Below are positions 47,238 to 59,200 of a stretch of 64,000 bases of DNA, one piece after another. The DNA comes from Mytilus californianus. Lineage: Eukaryota > Mollusca > Bivalvia > Mytilida > Mytilidae. Where the stretch lies: the NCBI RefSeq assembly GCF_021869535.1, contig NW_026262690.1, positions 93,215,995 to 93,279,994 on the forward strand, read 5' to 3'. The notes under the pieces are model-generated. The model had not been told where the DNA came from and made no database searches. It saw only the letters and a list, made by a program, of their open reading frames with translations. The position numbers and the translations under genes were made by a program. Position 1 is the stretch's first letter. Each line of letters starts with the position of its first letter.

Positions 47238-47342
47238 TTAATAAGGAGATGTGATATGATTGACAATGATGCAACTATCCACCAGAGTTTAAATGGCGTG
47301 AATGTCACCCAACGACCTTCAACAATGTCTTGAAAATCCGTA
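47238..47342 (-). repeat. Repeat A relic, 3' part
   Basis: AATAAGGAGATGTGATATGA, ATGCAACTATCCACCAGAGT and ACGACCTTCAACAATGTCTT are reverse-complement repeat A words. Confidence 0.6.
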
Positions 47343-48052
47343 AAAATTCAAGTAACGTTATTTAAAGTTAACACTATGATTTTACAATTGGGTCTTTTGT
47401 TTGGAATGTCCATCTGTCATCTATCTTTTCTTTTAAGTCTATATTCTTTTGCAGTATCTTGCATCGTGTAATAAAAAAAAATAGAAATAATTTATTTTAG
47501 AAAAAAAAAAATTTATTCATCAGATTCCAAATAATTCACCTGTGAGAGATTTTTTTTTTTTGGATCTCCATTATCTTTGTGTGTCAATAAATACATAATG
47601 TGCAAGGATGTTATTAAGAAATAGTGATTTTGAAAAGGTATTAAAAATGTATTCTTCAAATATTTTTCATTTCCCAAGATTAAGCTTCTTTTGTAAATCT
47701 AACCAAAATTAGTTTACTTATCATCCAGTGGCAAGTATTTCATGAATATTTAACACATTAAACAAAAAATCATTTAGGAAGTGTGCAAAGTAAGTTAATA
47801 GGGATGAAGGCTGGGAAAATTGGACTGAGTAGATTGTTTGCCTTGTTATCTATAGATTGCCTTCGAATCCCTTAAAGAACTACGTACATACAGCTTAGCA
47901 TTCTCTCTTCACAATGTAATGGAGTTCATGTCTCTATGCTTACCAGACGTTGCTGCATATCTATACATCTTGAATTACCAAAGATGATACTAAGAAGTCC
48001 TGATGACATATATTTTTACACCTTTTAAGCTTTGGAATCACTGAAAATGTAT

Positions 48053-48366
48053 ATAGATATAAGAAGATGTGGTATAAGTGCCAATGAGACAACTCTCCAT
48101 CCAAGTCAAAATTTATAAAAGTAAACCATTATAGGTCAAAGTACGGTCTTCAACACGGAGCCTTGGCTCACACCGAACAGCAAGCTATAAAGGGCCCCAA
48201 AAATTACTAGTGTAAAACCATTCAAACGGGAAAACCAACGGTCTAATCTATATAAAAAACGAGAAACGAGAAACACTTATGAACCACATCAACAAACGAC
48301 AACTACTGAACATCAGATTCCTGACTTAGGACAGGTGCAAACAATTGCAGCGGGTTTAAATATACA
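48053..48366 (-). repeat. Repeat B, near full length, inverted relative to the 45.4-kb copy
   Basis: ATATAAGAAGATGTGGTATA, ACGGAGCCTTGGCTCACACC, ATAAAGGGCCCCAAAAATTA, TCAGATTCCTGACTTAGGAC and TTGCAGCGGGTTTAAA. With the copy at 45350-45652 it makes a 2.4-kb-spaced inverted pair. Confidence 0.85.
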
Positions 48367-49031
48367 TGTATATATGATTATATTACTACTTCTTAATCGG
48401 TGTTATTGCCGATGAACTGTCAGTCCACACCTGTAACCACTCAGCGGTTATTAAAATGATTTAGCGTTGATTTAAGTTTTAAACTTTCAGATTATTTCAA
48501 AAGCACGCATTTCTTCTGGAACTAAGGTTGCAAAGGCAAGGTTGTCATCAATTCTGTTTTGATGTTTTTTATACTATGGCTACCCATGCATCTGGCATTT
48601 GGGCATACCAGGCGAAGGTTATTGCAGAAACACTTACCTTGCAGAATAAAATCGGTATCATGTGTTTATATAAAAATTTTATGTATGACTGTCCTGTGAG
48701 ATAATTCATACAGGAAAGCAAATAAAATTAGCCTGCCTTATTTTCATTGAAACTTTATACAAAATCTTTTCATTTCCGGAGATTCAAGTTTCTTTTATAG
48801 GGCTGTTATGATCGCTTCCGTTTATCAAAAGCAATTTACATCTTCTTTTAATCATGACAGCTTGTCTTTCCTGGTAATACTATACGTATACTATTGGTAC
48901 TTTGATATTGGTGTCAGATAAGCTGTCTTATCGTACTTCCCTGTGTCTATATAACCTGCTCAGTCGCTCAATATCTCGTATCGCAGTCTTTTGACGTTTG
49001 GGGAGAACTTTCACTATATGTGTAGACTATT

Positions 49032-49208
49032 GATGTACCGATTGTCAGGTTGTCTGCATATTGATATTGTAAAATATCAGCTTCGAGTCACAATATTAAG
49101 CTTTTTGTTGAATGAGCGCAGCAAACGAGTTCAAAAAGGCTTCATATTGTATCGAGCAGCTGATATATTCAATATCAATACGCAGACAACCAGATAATCG
49201 ATTTATCG
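49032..49208. repeat. Long inverted repeat (hairpin) with arms of about 80 bp
   Basis: The left arm contains AGGTTGTCTGCATATTGATA, AATATCAGCT and AAGCTTTTTG. The right arm contains the complements AAAAAGGCTTC, AGCTGATATATTC and AATATCAATACGCAGACAAC. The loop is only about 13 nt (near 49114-49126). Short frames across it are incidental. Flanking direct repeats of TTTGATATTGGTGT lie at 48901 and 49436. Confidence 0.8.
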
Positions 49209-49767
49209 GGTTGTATTTACGTATTTTTCATAATAGAAACAAGCGTTTTCTTTGTTTACCATCAAACCGGAAGATAAGTTCGAGTCAAACTAACATTTCA
49301 ACGTCGGTTCATTCATTATGACGTCAGTGATATGTCCGGGTCAAAGTTATTAAGGTCGGGTCAACGTATTTTACGTGATATGCAATTTTATCAAGAGCTG
49401 ACAGAGTGATGCAGACAGTCGGACGACCGATAGAGTTTGATATTGGTGTTAGATAAGTTGTCGTCCCTTTCGATTTAAAATCAAAAATCTTCTTAAACTC
49501 GGGTCAAATTTGAGGCTTTCTTATACTGTGGTGCCTATGCATTGGTGATACCATAATATACTTACTTTGGTTACCATGTATTGTTGGTTTGTTGTTTGAA
49601 TATATACCAAAAATTTCTAACTAAAGAAACAGCATCAGCATGAGTGAAATATATACAACTGTATTTAAATGGTTAGAATCCAAAAAAAGTTAATTCCGTT
49701 ATTTTCATATTCTTTATTACAAAAGTTTATAATAAGTTCCTTAATTATAGTATTGTTGTTTGAGCAT

Positions 49768-49995
49768 AAATGAGGTCGTTGGCTTTTTCGTTTGAACTGT
49801 TTCACTTTTTGTCATTTAGGGGCTTTTTATAGATTATTATATGGTATGTGTTTGCTCATTGTTGAATTATATGGTATGTGTTTGCTCATTATTGAAGGTC
49901 GTATGGTGACCCATGGTTGCTTACGTCCACGTCCTTTGGTCTCTCGGGTGGATATTTTTCTCATTGGCAATAATATCACATCTGCTTATTTTGAT
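49768..49995 (+). repeat. Repeat A, 3' half, with a short internal duplication
   Basis: GAGGTCGTTGGCTTTTTCGT, ATTGAAGGTCGTATGGTGAC, GTTGCTTACGTCCACGTCCT and CTCATTGGCAATAATATCAC are repeat A words. The 33-bp segment with ATTATATGGTATGTGTTTGC is duplicated in tandem at about 49830-49895. Confidence 0.65.
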
Positions 49996-50557
49996 ACATT
50001 TTAAAGGACAGATATATAAGTTGCAGAAAATTTACTAATGCTGAGATGAAACGATGACGGTTCTTTTTTTGTGTAGCCAATACATAGTATTGATATATAG
50101 AGCCTTTAAATGTTTAGAGGAGACCTTGAGCTGAGATTTGGCAATGGTATGCTTTTCATTTATTTGACTCGGGTGGTACGAACACAAAACGCATTCCGAG
50201 TATTTTTAACTTTTATCTTACCCTAGAAGTGGACTGGACGTACTATTAATAACTCGTCTATTAATTGTTAAATTATTTTGAAATGTGATATCCGAATATC
50301 AACAATTTTCTTCATTAATTGAGATCAAAACCAAGTGAAGGTTTATTCCGTTTACGCCAATATTTTTACAATAGGATTAAAGAGTGCCTTTAATTATCTG
50401 GTGACAGTTTATTTTCGAAAGAGGATGATATTTAGGTCCTTTTTTTCGAAAGTTTATAACCTCTCGGTCTTTTTTTCCCCTTCGTCTAACCCGGCAAAAA
50501 ATTACCTCCGGTATATTTAAAGTCTGAAACACATGATGACGTTGTAAAAAACTGGTA

Positions 50558-50583
50558 CTATATATATATATATATATATATAT
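50558..50583. repeat. (TA)n microsatellite
   Basis: A run of 13 TA dinucleotides at the A/T-rich end of a repeat A copy. Confidence 0.9.
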
Positions 50584-50727
50584 ACAAGGAGTTGTGGTAT
50601 GATTGCCAATGAGACAACTCATGATCCACCAGAGTTAAAAGGACGTGGATATTAGCAATTATGGGTCACCGTACAGCCTTTATCAATGAAAAAACCCACA
50701 CAGTATAGTCAGCTGTAAAAGCACTAC
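50584..50727 (-). repeat. Repeat A, part 1, interrupted by a 1.5-kb insertion
   Basis: AAGGAGTTGTGGTATGATTG, CAATGAGACAACTCATGATC, GGTCACCGTACAGCCTTTAT and CACAGTATAGTCAGCTGTAA are repeat A read backwards. It is preceded by a (TA)n tract at 50560-50583 and stops where the inverted-repeat element starts. Confidence 0.75.
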
Positions 50728-52265
50728 CTATAGCCGAGTACCGCAGAAAGTGATTTTCCCCCGATTATAGTACTGATTTTCCTCGATTTTACACTATAGT
50801 TCTATTATTTAATTTAAGTAGCTTAAACTAATCAATTGGTTAAAGATCATTTATTCTGTCTGGTCAGCAGTCATTAGTAAGTGATATCCTGAGGTGGGAT
50901 TGCTTTGAAGTTACATCATGACCTTCCTTATTCTTTGTATTGATGCTGTTGCAGCTGATTTGAGTAAAAAAAATCTGTTTTAGTCTGCATTTAGAAAACT
51001 GGTAGTATAAATTAGATTTTTTTTCATGAAATTTTTTTCAAATATAATAATCTGAAAAATGCAAGTAGAAATTTGGACAAAAAACTAGCAATTAAACTTG
51101 AGCTTTGGTGTACAGATTGTCCCCGATCAGCTTGTGTTGATTACAGATTTTCCCTGATACCTATACATATTGTCCCCGATTTTGAAAAAGCTAATTCTTC
51201 AAAAATAAAGCTAATATGTGGATCTTCAGTACACATAGGCATGTGCTAATAAAAATAGTGGAATATATGAAAATTTTTCCTGTAAACTTGTAATTCTACA
51301 ATTTTATATATAAAATTGAATTAGAGATTTTTTTGTTCATTGATATTTCATTGGTTGGTTCAGAAACTTTAAACAGGTTTCTGCTTGCTTGGGGTTCATA
51401 ACATACTGTTTGTATATTTCTGGATTCATAGTTTGGTGAATTTGATAAATTGTCTGAAAAGGTTGGAGATTGTGATGATTTGCCTTTTTTGATAATCTTT
51501 TGTTGTGTATTTGTTGATAAGTTACAAATTATAATTTTTTCATCTTGTCTAGAAGTTCTGGAATGAATGCATGGTATGTTATCTTTCACCACACTCTTCA
51601 AGTCTTCTCCAAATGACAAGTTTTTCAGATGAATGTGTCTTCTGATGGTGAGCTACTATTTCTTCAAAGATGACATTTTTAGAAAGCTATTAAAGCTATG
51701 TTGATATGTTTTTGCAAGTAACAGTTAAAAATTAAACTCAGAATGAACCTTTTTCCTTACGATACTATAAGAGAAAATCGGGGGAAATCTGTAATTAACT
51801 TCATCTTCTCTGGGACATTCTGTACACTGATAGTGGACAATCAGTACACTGCATCAGAAATTGAAATCATATTTTTTTAGTATTTACCTAATCCCCTTAA
51901 AAAAGTACTCCCAGCAGGCTAAGTTTACTTAATTTGCACATTTGAATAAGTATTCTACAATTAGAGAAATAACATTTAGATATTTGAATAATATAAGAAA
52001 ATCACTTCCCATGACTTCCTTGCTTCGGAAAAGTTTCTATTTTTAGGATTGGTCATCAAAATCCATATTGCCCATGGGAGGTCAATGTTAAAAATGTATG
52101 AATGAAAAGGAAGGTTGCATAATTATTGACACAGATTTTCTTTAATTCATATATAATTCCCCTTTTGATGTTATTTACATAGGAAAATCGGGAAAAATCA
52201 GTAATCAATCGGGGAAAATCAGTACTGTTATCGGGGGAAAATCACTTTCTGCCGTACTCGGTTAC
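50728..52265. mobile_element. 1.5-kb inverted-repeat element nested in repeat A
   Basis: The left end reads CCGAGTACCGCAGAAAGTGA then TTTTCCCCCGAT; the right end is its complement (ATCGGGGGAAAATCACTTTC then TGCCGTACTCGG). Subterminal GATTTTCCCCGAT-like words recur at 50770-50790, 51119-51183, 51775 and 52190-52240. The flanks are the two halves of one repeat A copy, proving insertion. A diverged 7-8 bp duplication (GCACTAC / GTCCCTAC) is possible. The only long open stretch is a 107-codon minus-strand frame at 51296-51619. Confidence 0.85.
51296..51640 (-). CDS. Unrecognised exon-like open stretch inside the 1.5-kb element
   Basis: The frame is open from just after a TAG at 51650 to a stop at 51296. 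It reads RRHIHLKNLSFGEDLKS then a Ser/Asn/Lys-rich stretch (QQKIIKKGKSSQSPTFSD...). There is no ATG near its start; an upstream AATAG could act as splice acceptor. The amino acid mix is protein-like but low in hydrophobic residues and matches no family I know. It may be the last exon of a lost transposase or a captured fragment. Confidence 0.25.
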   Translation of the reverse strand, partial: RHIHLKNLSFGEDLKSVVKDNIPCIHSRTSRQDEKIIICNLSTNTQQKIIKKGKSSQSPTFSDNLSNSPNYESRNIQTVCYEPQASRNLFKVSEPTNEISMNKKISNSILYIKL

Positions 52266-52478
52266 AAGGTCCCTACATTAAAATTGTGAGACAATTCAGA
52301 CGAGAAAACTAACGACCTACTTAATTACAGTATAATGTACCAAAAAAACAAAAACAAATATGATAGACATGAACAACGACAACCACTGAATTACAGGCTC
52401 TTCACTTGGGACAGACACATGCATAAAGTATGTTGAGCATGTTTGTAAGCGCTCAGTCCTCCCTTAACTTGTGACAGT
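52266..52478 (-). repeat. Repeat A, part 2, beyond the insertion
   Basis: AGGTCCCTACATTAAAATTG, GAGAAAACTAACGACCTACT, ACAACGACAACCACTGAATT, ACTTGGGACAGACACATGCA and AGCATGTTTGTAAGCGCTCA continue the copy left at 50727 in the same orientation and order. Confidence 0.75.
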
Positions 52479-53329
52479 GGTGTAACAGAACACCATAAGA
52501 ACAAACTGTTAAAAAACAGTTCCAAATGGCTTAACTCAACAGATCGGTAGGAAGCACACAAAAACAACTAACATAAAAACAATAGAAACAAAGCACCAAT
52601 ATAAGAGAACTCGCAGTTCAGAGCCAATTTCAAATAATTAATAAATCATGTTTTCTCTGACTAAATTATCAATCAGCACACATCCAACGGATTAAACGTA
52701 AAGACGTCATAAACAGTATAAGAAACGCATGGTCTTGTGCAATGCCAAAATATAAGTAAACAATATCTATAGGATATAGTACTCATAGCTGTAAATATAT
52801 AGCAATTTCATATATTTATTTATGTTTTAATTTTTCAAAAACACAATCAATGTTAGTACCAATTAAACAATGATTTAACTACGGTGTTAAATCGATAACC
52901 TTTAAAAACAAGTTTAATTAAAGGATCAAAGAGTTTACATGGATCGTATCTAAATTTACGGGCTCTATAAACACCACCACCGTAAGATTATGATGTTTTA
53001 TCCTGTTTTTAATAAAAATTCTACTTGTGCCAATTGTTTCATAGACTTATTTTGTTGGCCTCCAATCTTTAAGGTAAAAAAAAACATATGTTCTTTCTTT
53101 CACTTTTTTGTTACTCGCAATTCTGATATATTTTGAGATCATTTTTTTTCAACACAATATTTTAGGTCAAATTTCTCAAATTGTTTTTAAATATTATTTA
53201 TTGTCATCTCAATGTTGCATAACTGGTAAAAGTTCAGATTTTCAAACAAAATACTTATAGTTCTTGAAAAGTTGACACCTGTGTTTGTACAAATAAACAC
53301 GACTTAAATTAGGCTCACAAACAGTTGAT

Positions 53330-53490
53330 TTACAACGACCGAGAACTACAAGGTATGGCAAAAAGAGCTTTAGCTTTGAGGCAGCAAAGTTGTGGAACTC
53401 CCTGTCTATAACCATGCACGGACCCTCTCACTTTTTGGACATTTCAAACATTTTATTTCAACATATAAATCCTCAGATAACCACCGTGCT
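53330..53490 (+). pseudogene. LINE ORF2 C-terminal relic
   Basis: From 53335 one frame reads RPRTTRYGKKSFSFEAAKLW then NSLS, the stretch common at the end of LINE reverse transcriptases (...FS..AA.LWNSLP). After a frameshift FKHFISTYKSS follows. The longer open frame to 53778 runs on into non-coding 3' sequence with no recognisable domain. Confidence 0.65.
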
Positions 53491-56286
53491 TCTGTAGCTG
53501 ATGTAGACTATAACTTTGCTGTCCCAAAGCTGAAGTCTTCTAGCCTTCAGTCGGTTCTTTTTATTGTTTGCTCTTATTTTAATTTATTTAATAGTGCTTT
53601 TGTCTCTTTGCCAGCTACAGTTAAATATGTGTTTAGCTTGTTTGCTTTGATTTATGCATGTTGCTTATTTATTATAATATGCATGTGTTTTATTTATAGG
53701 CAGTGGCTATTTTGCCGGCACCAGCAAAATAGAAAATATGCTATTTTGCCGGCTCTAGGTAAGTGGAAGCCAGGTTAAAAACTATTTTGTTTACATATAT
53801 GCAATTCAGAGAACTGACTCAGTATTATTTCAAAAAACAAATTTAATTTAAAAATTTTTGATTTTTTAAGCTTTGTGAATGATTGTGTAATATTGTATAA
53901 TGTAATGTCAAATTAATGATGCAATGAGATTTTTAACTTTTATTTCTTTATAACATAAGTTAAAAAATCTGAGGTTTTATTTTTATGCATTCATACAGGG
54001 ACAGTCTATACTAAATAGTTAGTATATACTGTCCCTGATTCAAATAGCTTTAAACTGTGACTGATTTTAGAAATAATTTCAACTGCATGTTTTGATATGA
54101 TTTCATTGCAACAAATAGATGCTCAATATCTTTATTCTTAAACTTCTTATGTTTTTAAGCAATCATATGTATCTCAAATATTGTTAGCTGTTTTCTTATT
54201 TAACTTGGCTACCCGGCGGTATATCAAACGAGAAAACTAACGGCCTGATTTTAATATGTGCAAAATAATGAACAAAAACAATACATGTATTGTATGTCTC
54301 TGCTAAGACGTAACCTGTCACCAAATTTAAGAAAAACGAGCTTAAACCTAGCCAAAAACTTACTATGTATTGCAACTCGTCGTATCAATCAACATATCGT
54401 ATAAAAATAGTAACAGCGCACCGGATTATATTATCTGAATCGTGCTTGTTTTCAAGTTTATAATTATTGTTTAACTTCCGATGATAATTTGGAAGGAAGC
54501 AAGATATGTTTCTGTTTGAAGTTTTCTTATTATGAAGAGATTTCATTCACTTTACGTATACTTCACGCAAACGAAACGCATCTTACGAACATTTAAATCA
54601 CCAGAAAGAACGTTGTCAACAGCTTTTATTATAAACAGCAGCAAGAAAAATAGAACTATTCTTGGCTTTCCACTTTTGGTTTCGGTTGGCATGGAAAGAA
54701 ATAAAGAAACACACCAAAATGAGCCTATAACTCGACAAAAGTATAGTACCAAAATAAAAGAACAAAAGGGTAAACGGCCATTTATTTTCAGTATTATTTC
54801 GTAGTACCATGACTTGCTTGATTAGAATAAAAAAGGGTGGTATAGAATAATTAATGCCCAGAATAAGTAGATACCTCTTATCAAATTGTTAAACTGTTTT
54901 ACATAGTTCATTAGATAAATTAATAAAGAATAATTATATTTGTGAAATTTGCACAAAACGGACTTTGTATGACCATTTGGTACAATTATTTGATGATTAA
55001 GTGGGTGTGTCTTATCTTCAAGTCGTTGAGTTCTACACACAGGCCTTTGTCTCTTTAAAAAAAATATGCCTCTATACCTTTACTAAACACAAGGTACCGG
55101 GTACATTTGTACTCATTTTCAATTTTGGTGAACTTGCACATGTTCAATATGTTCAATTTTTTAAAAAAAATTTCCACAGTCGTCATTCCCCAAAAAACTT
55201 TCTATGTCATAAAGCTATATTAATTTATCTATAGAATAGGGTATGACGCATCGTTTGCTGTCTGATATAATTTGTTGGAGGCCTTTCAATTAGGCTTACC
55301 TTAAGTCATGTCCTCATCTTACAATATGCTGACAATGTTCAATCCCTTACGAGCATGACGAGAGTAATTCAAAAGCTATTACTAAAAATCTCTACATTTT
55401 CCCTTGTAAAGAACATACATGTATATTGAAGAAATTGTTATAAAAAATTTAATTTGCAATATTATAGGTTTTTTTAAAGTTAGAAATCTATCAGGTTGTC
55501 CAAAACCGATCAAGATTCCTTGACTTCTTATTTGAATATTTAAACATTTCCAGTTCATAATGAGGATAGGACATGGCAAGGTGTGTGTTTTAAATTAAAA
55601 AAATCAACTGTCTCGAGTGTAGAAATATCATTTTACAGTCGATGCAGTGGTAGATCCTATATATACAAAAAATAATTTGAACTACCTACATGTACATGTA
55701 GTTACAATAAAATTCTTATCTGGTAGTATGAGTATTTTCAACCAGATGTAATACCATAGGTGTGATCCTGTTCTTAATTGTAGTTTTAAATTTGATTGCA
55801 GTTCATTGTACAAAATTTTTGGATTGTTGAAAAAGATTAGATACATGCAAAAATATGCAGTACATGTATATTGTACATATATCATGTACACTATGTACAT
55901 GTTTATTCTACTAATATCAACTACAATAGTATAGAATTATACAATCCTGAGCAAAGAAGCCTGAATTATAGTTCAAAAATAAAATAAATGCTCATTAATG
56001 AATGAAATTAACTGATTATGTATAAATATTGCTGGAAGTTTAAGTACTGTGAATTCATTATTATCTATGGGATACCAATTTTCCTGCATTTTGTTGATGA
56101 ATTTAAATGTACAATGAAGTATAAATTCTATATAGGCCTGTATGCAGATTTTTGTTTTGTAAAACCACAGAATCAAATATCTATGAAAAAAACACATAAT
56201 GTACAATATTTTCTTAATACACGAAAATTGGTACCGACGAAAATAGATGAATACCATCCTCTTATAACCTATTACATTTACTACAG
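53491..56286. other. Upstream region of the macro-domain gene
   Basis: Contains the 3' flank of the LINE relic, two copies of CTATTTTGCCGGC at 53707-53755 (the first forming a 9-bp stem with GCAAAATAG), the 42-bp palindrome and several short frames without motif. A first exon or promoter of the macro-domain gene should lie here, but none could be placed. Confidence 0.4.
53996..54037. repeat. 42-bp palindrome
   Basis: CAGGGACAGTCTATACTAA faces TTAGTATATACTGTCCCTG across a 4-base centre, with one mismatch. A half-site GGGACAGTATATA recurs at 61225. It could be a tiny fold-back relic or a cruciform-forming site. Confidence 0.75.
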
Positions 56287-59200
56287 ATAAATTTCTGCTT
56301 ATGCCATTAGAAGAAAAGAGGAACATTTACAAATGTAGAGATAAATACAATACCCTGGAAGATGTACAGACATGGGAGGAATATTATAGTGAAAACAAAG
56401 ATAAATTACTAAAGAAAATTGGTAAGTATTTTCACATTAGAATTCTGCCTGTAAGATAAACAAACCTGAAGATCTGACAGCTGACAGAATATTCAGTAGT
56501 TTTCTTATGTAGGAATATACAATAAATAAATACTAATATTTTTGTAATAAATTAAAGTTACCATCAATAATCCTGGTTCAATGTGAATGACTCAACACAA
56601 CCAAGTGGGATTTCTACCTGAATCTCCTAGTGTGTACTGTGGAGGTTCCAACAGAGGTAAAAGATATCAAGACTTTAGATTTTCACCTAAGTTGGAAATA
56701 CAATTAAAAGTGTCTGTCATATCAAGATAAGTGTAAGGGATAAATTGGGTAGGGAGAAAAGACAGAATTTTTAAGAATAATTTCTTGGAATTGCGAGCAA
56801 ACAATCATTATAATCAACCAAATTTTTTTAGAATTACAACAACTTTTATGTCTGAATTAGCATAATATTCCAATCATGAGCGTATTTAAAGAAATACATG
56901 TTTTAAGTTTGGACTTCAAATGTCAACAAAATCATTGACTTTTTACAACAAATTTGCTTGATTAAATCATTTATTTACATGTACCAACAAAATATACACA
57001 TAAACATAGAAAAATCAGTTCTTAAAATACTACAAATATCTCATTCTGATTAATTCAAGTCTCAATTGTGTTTAAGTGAACCGTGGTATAGCAAACATTG
57101 AATCCACTCACAAAATCTTATCCAACACATTAGTAGGAAAAAACAGTCCATGGGAAATGACTCATTCAGATTGTTTGTTTCAGTTTCAGTTTTTGCTTCA
57201 AACTATTGTTTATGAGAGTTATTATAGGTACAGTACGGACATATAAAATTTCCTTTCCTCTTTAAAAATGAGGCATTTTTTACATTCATTAATTTAAAAA
57301 ATAAAAAAATAAACAATCACCAGGAAAGGTCCAAAAATAGGATAATCCTCATTAATTTTTTATGGTCAAACTGAGATCAGAGTGCAGAGAGGCAGAACAA
57401 AAGACACAACAGATCTTCACCAACATTACAATGTATGATTATTTATAAAAATAGGATGTCTCTTATAGATTTCAATATCAAAGATCAAAAGTCTAGCAAA
57501 GATCAGAGGTCAAGGTCAAAACTGTCTTTGACCCTTGACAGAGGAAATGACTTTGTCAATGTCAACAAACTAATCTAAAGGAGAAATTTTGTTATAATAG
57601 CTTAACAAGAAAACAATATTTTCAGCAAAAAAGAGTAATTTAGGAAAGAGTCATGGTGAGAGAAGAGAAGTGAGGCCAGATCTAAACAAGAAGGTGTCCC
57701 TATGGAGAGGTGATATTACAACACTGGAGATTGATGCTATTGTCAATGCAGCTAATGAATCTTTGTTAGGAGGTGGAGGAGGTAAGATAGACAGGAGCAA
57801 TTTATTATCATAGTTTTAAAACGTGAGATTTTAAAATGAATAAAATGATATTCCTTGATGAAAAAGCAGCACCCACATATGTTTTATTAGTTTTAAAAGT
57901 TCTTTACTGTTATTGCCAACGAGTCAACTATTCCATGTATTCATAGACCAAATGTCAAAGAACAGGTCACCCTATTGCCTTAAACAATGAGCAAAACCCA
58001 TTGGTATAGCAACATTATTAGGTTTGTTGATAAAATTTGAAGTGAATAATAAAGAATTGATGACAACAGTATATCAGGTTATGTATTTTTTTTTAACTTA
58101 GTGGATGGAGCTATACACAGGGCAGCAGGGAAAAAACTTGTAGAGGAATGTGCTACATTGAGAGGGTGTAAAACTGGCCAGGCAAAGATCACTGGAGGTA
58201 AGTTTATGGAAGAATGTGCTACACTGAGAGGGTGTAAAACTGGCCAGGCAAAGATCACTGGAGGTAAGTTAATGGAAGAATGTGCTACACTGAGAGGGTG
58301 TAAAACTGGCCAGGCAAAGATCACTGGAGGTAAGTTAATGGAAGAATGTGCTACACTGAGAGGGTGTAAAACGGCCAGGCAAAGATCACTGGAGGTAAGT
58401 TAATGGAAGAATGTGCTACACTGAGAGGGTGTAAAACCGGCCAGGCAAAGATCACTGGAGGTAAGTTTATGGAAGAATGTGCTACACTGAGAGGGTGTAA
58501 AACTGGCCAGGCAAAGATCACTGGAGGTAAGTTAATGGAAGAATGTGCTACACTGAGAGGGTGTAAAACGGCCAGGCAAAGATCACTGGAGGTAAGTTAG
58601 TTGAAGAAATTCAATCATGAACCACAATACCATTTAGAAAACAGGGTTGGATTCCGGATTGAGAACAGGTGGACGTGACCCTAAATATTGCTAATCAGAG
58701 TTTTTGTTTCATGCCCCAAAAAATGTCCCTCTGTCAGATCCCTTCATTGGAAAACATCTTCAGTACAAGACAATAACTACTTCCTGTTGTGCATGTTTAG
58801 CTTGATCATACTATATTGCTAGTACCTTGGATTGTTCTGCTTATGGATGAAAAAGGGAACAGTTATGTGTCAATTTTAGTGGTTGATCTTTGACCTACAA
58901 AAATGAAGTTTTACAAAACTAGGTGATTTTAGCTTAAGAATAATTGTTAAGTAAAGGTATGTGCAAAATGTAAACTGTAATATCTTTGAAATATCATGAA
59001 TATTTGCGGAGATTTCATAGTCAAAAGATAGCAAAAATCAGATTTTTCTACAAAATATGAAAAAAGTTTTGACACATATAAAAAGTTTGTTACTTGGAAA
59101 TATGCAGTGCATGTAAGTACCATCAAAATATTGACAGGAGAGAGGTTGTTCATATAGACAAACATTGTGGTAAATTATTTATTTGGTACTTCCATTTGAT

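Noticed and set aside
53392-53778. 128-codon plus-strand frame
   Set aside because: Its start overlaps a LINE C-terminal relic in a different frame, and the rest lacks any domain and looks like LINE 3' flank.
55973-56326. 117-codon minus-strand and 90-codon plus-strand frames next to the macro-domain gene
   Set aside because: Both are AT-rich, rich in Ile/Tyr/Phe, overlap each other or exon 1 on the opposite strand, and have no domain.
58101-58600. Repeat protein [20 protein letters not shown] as a stand-alone gene (100- and 65-codon frames)
   Set aside because: The unit is the duplicated end of macro-domain exon 3 with its splice donor; there is no independent start, and the minus-strand frame is a shadow.
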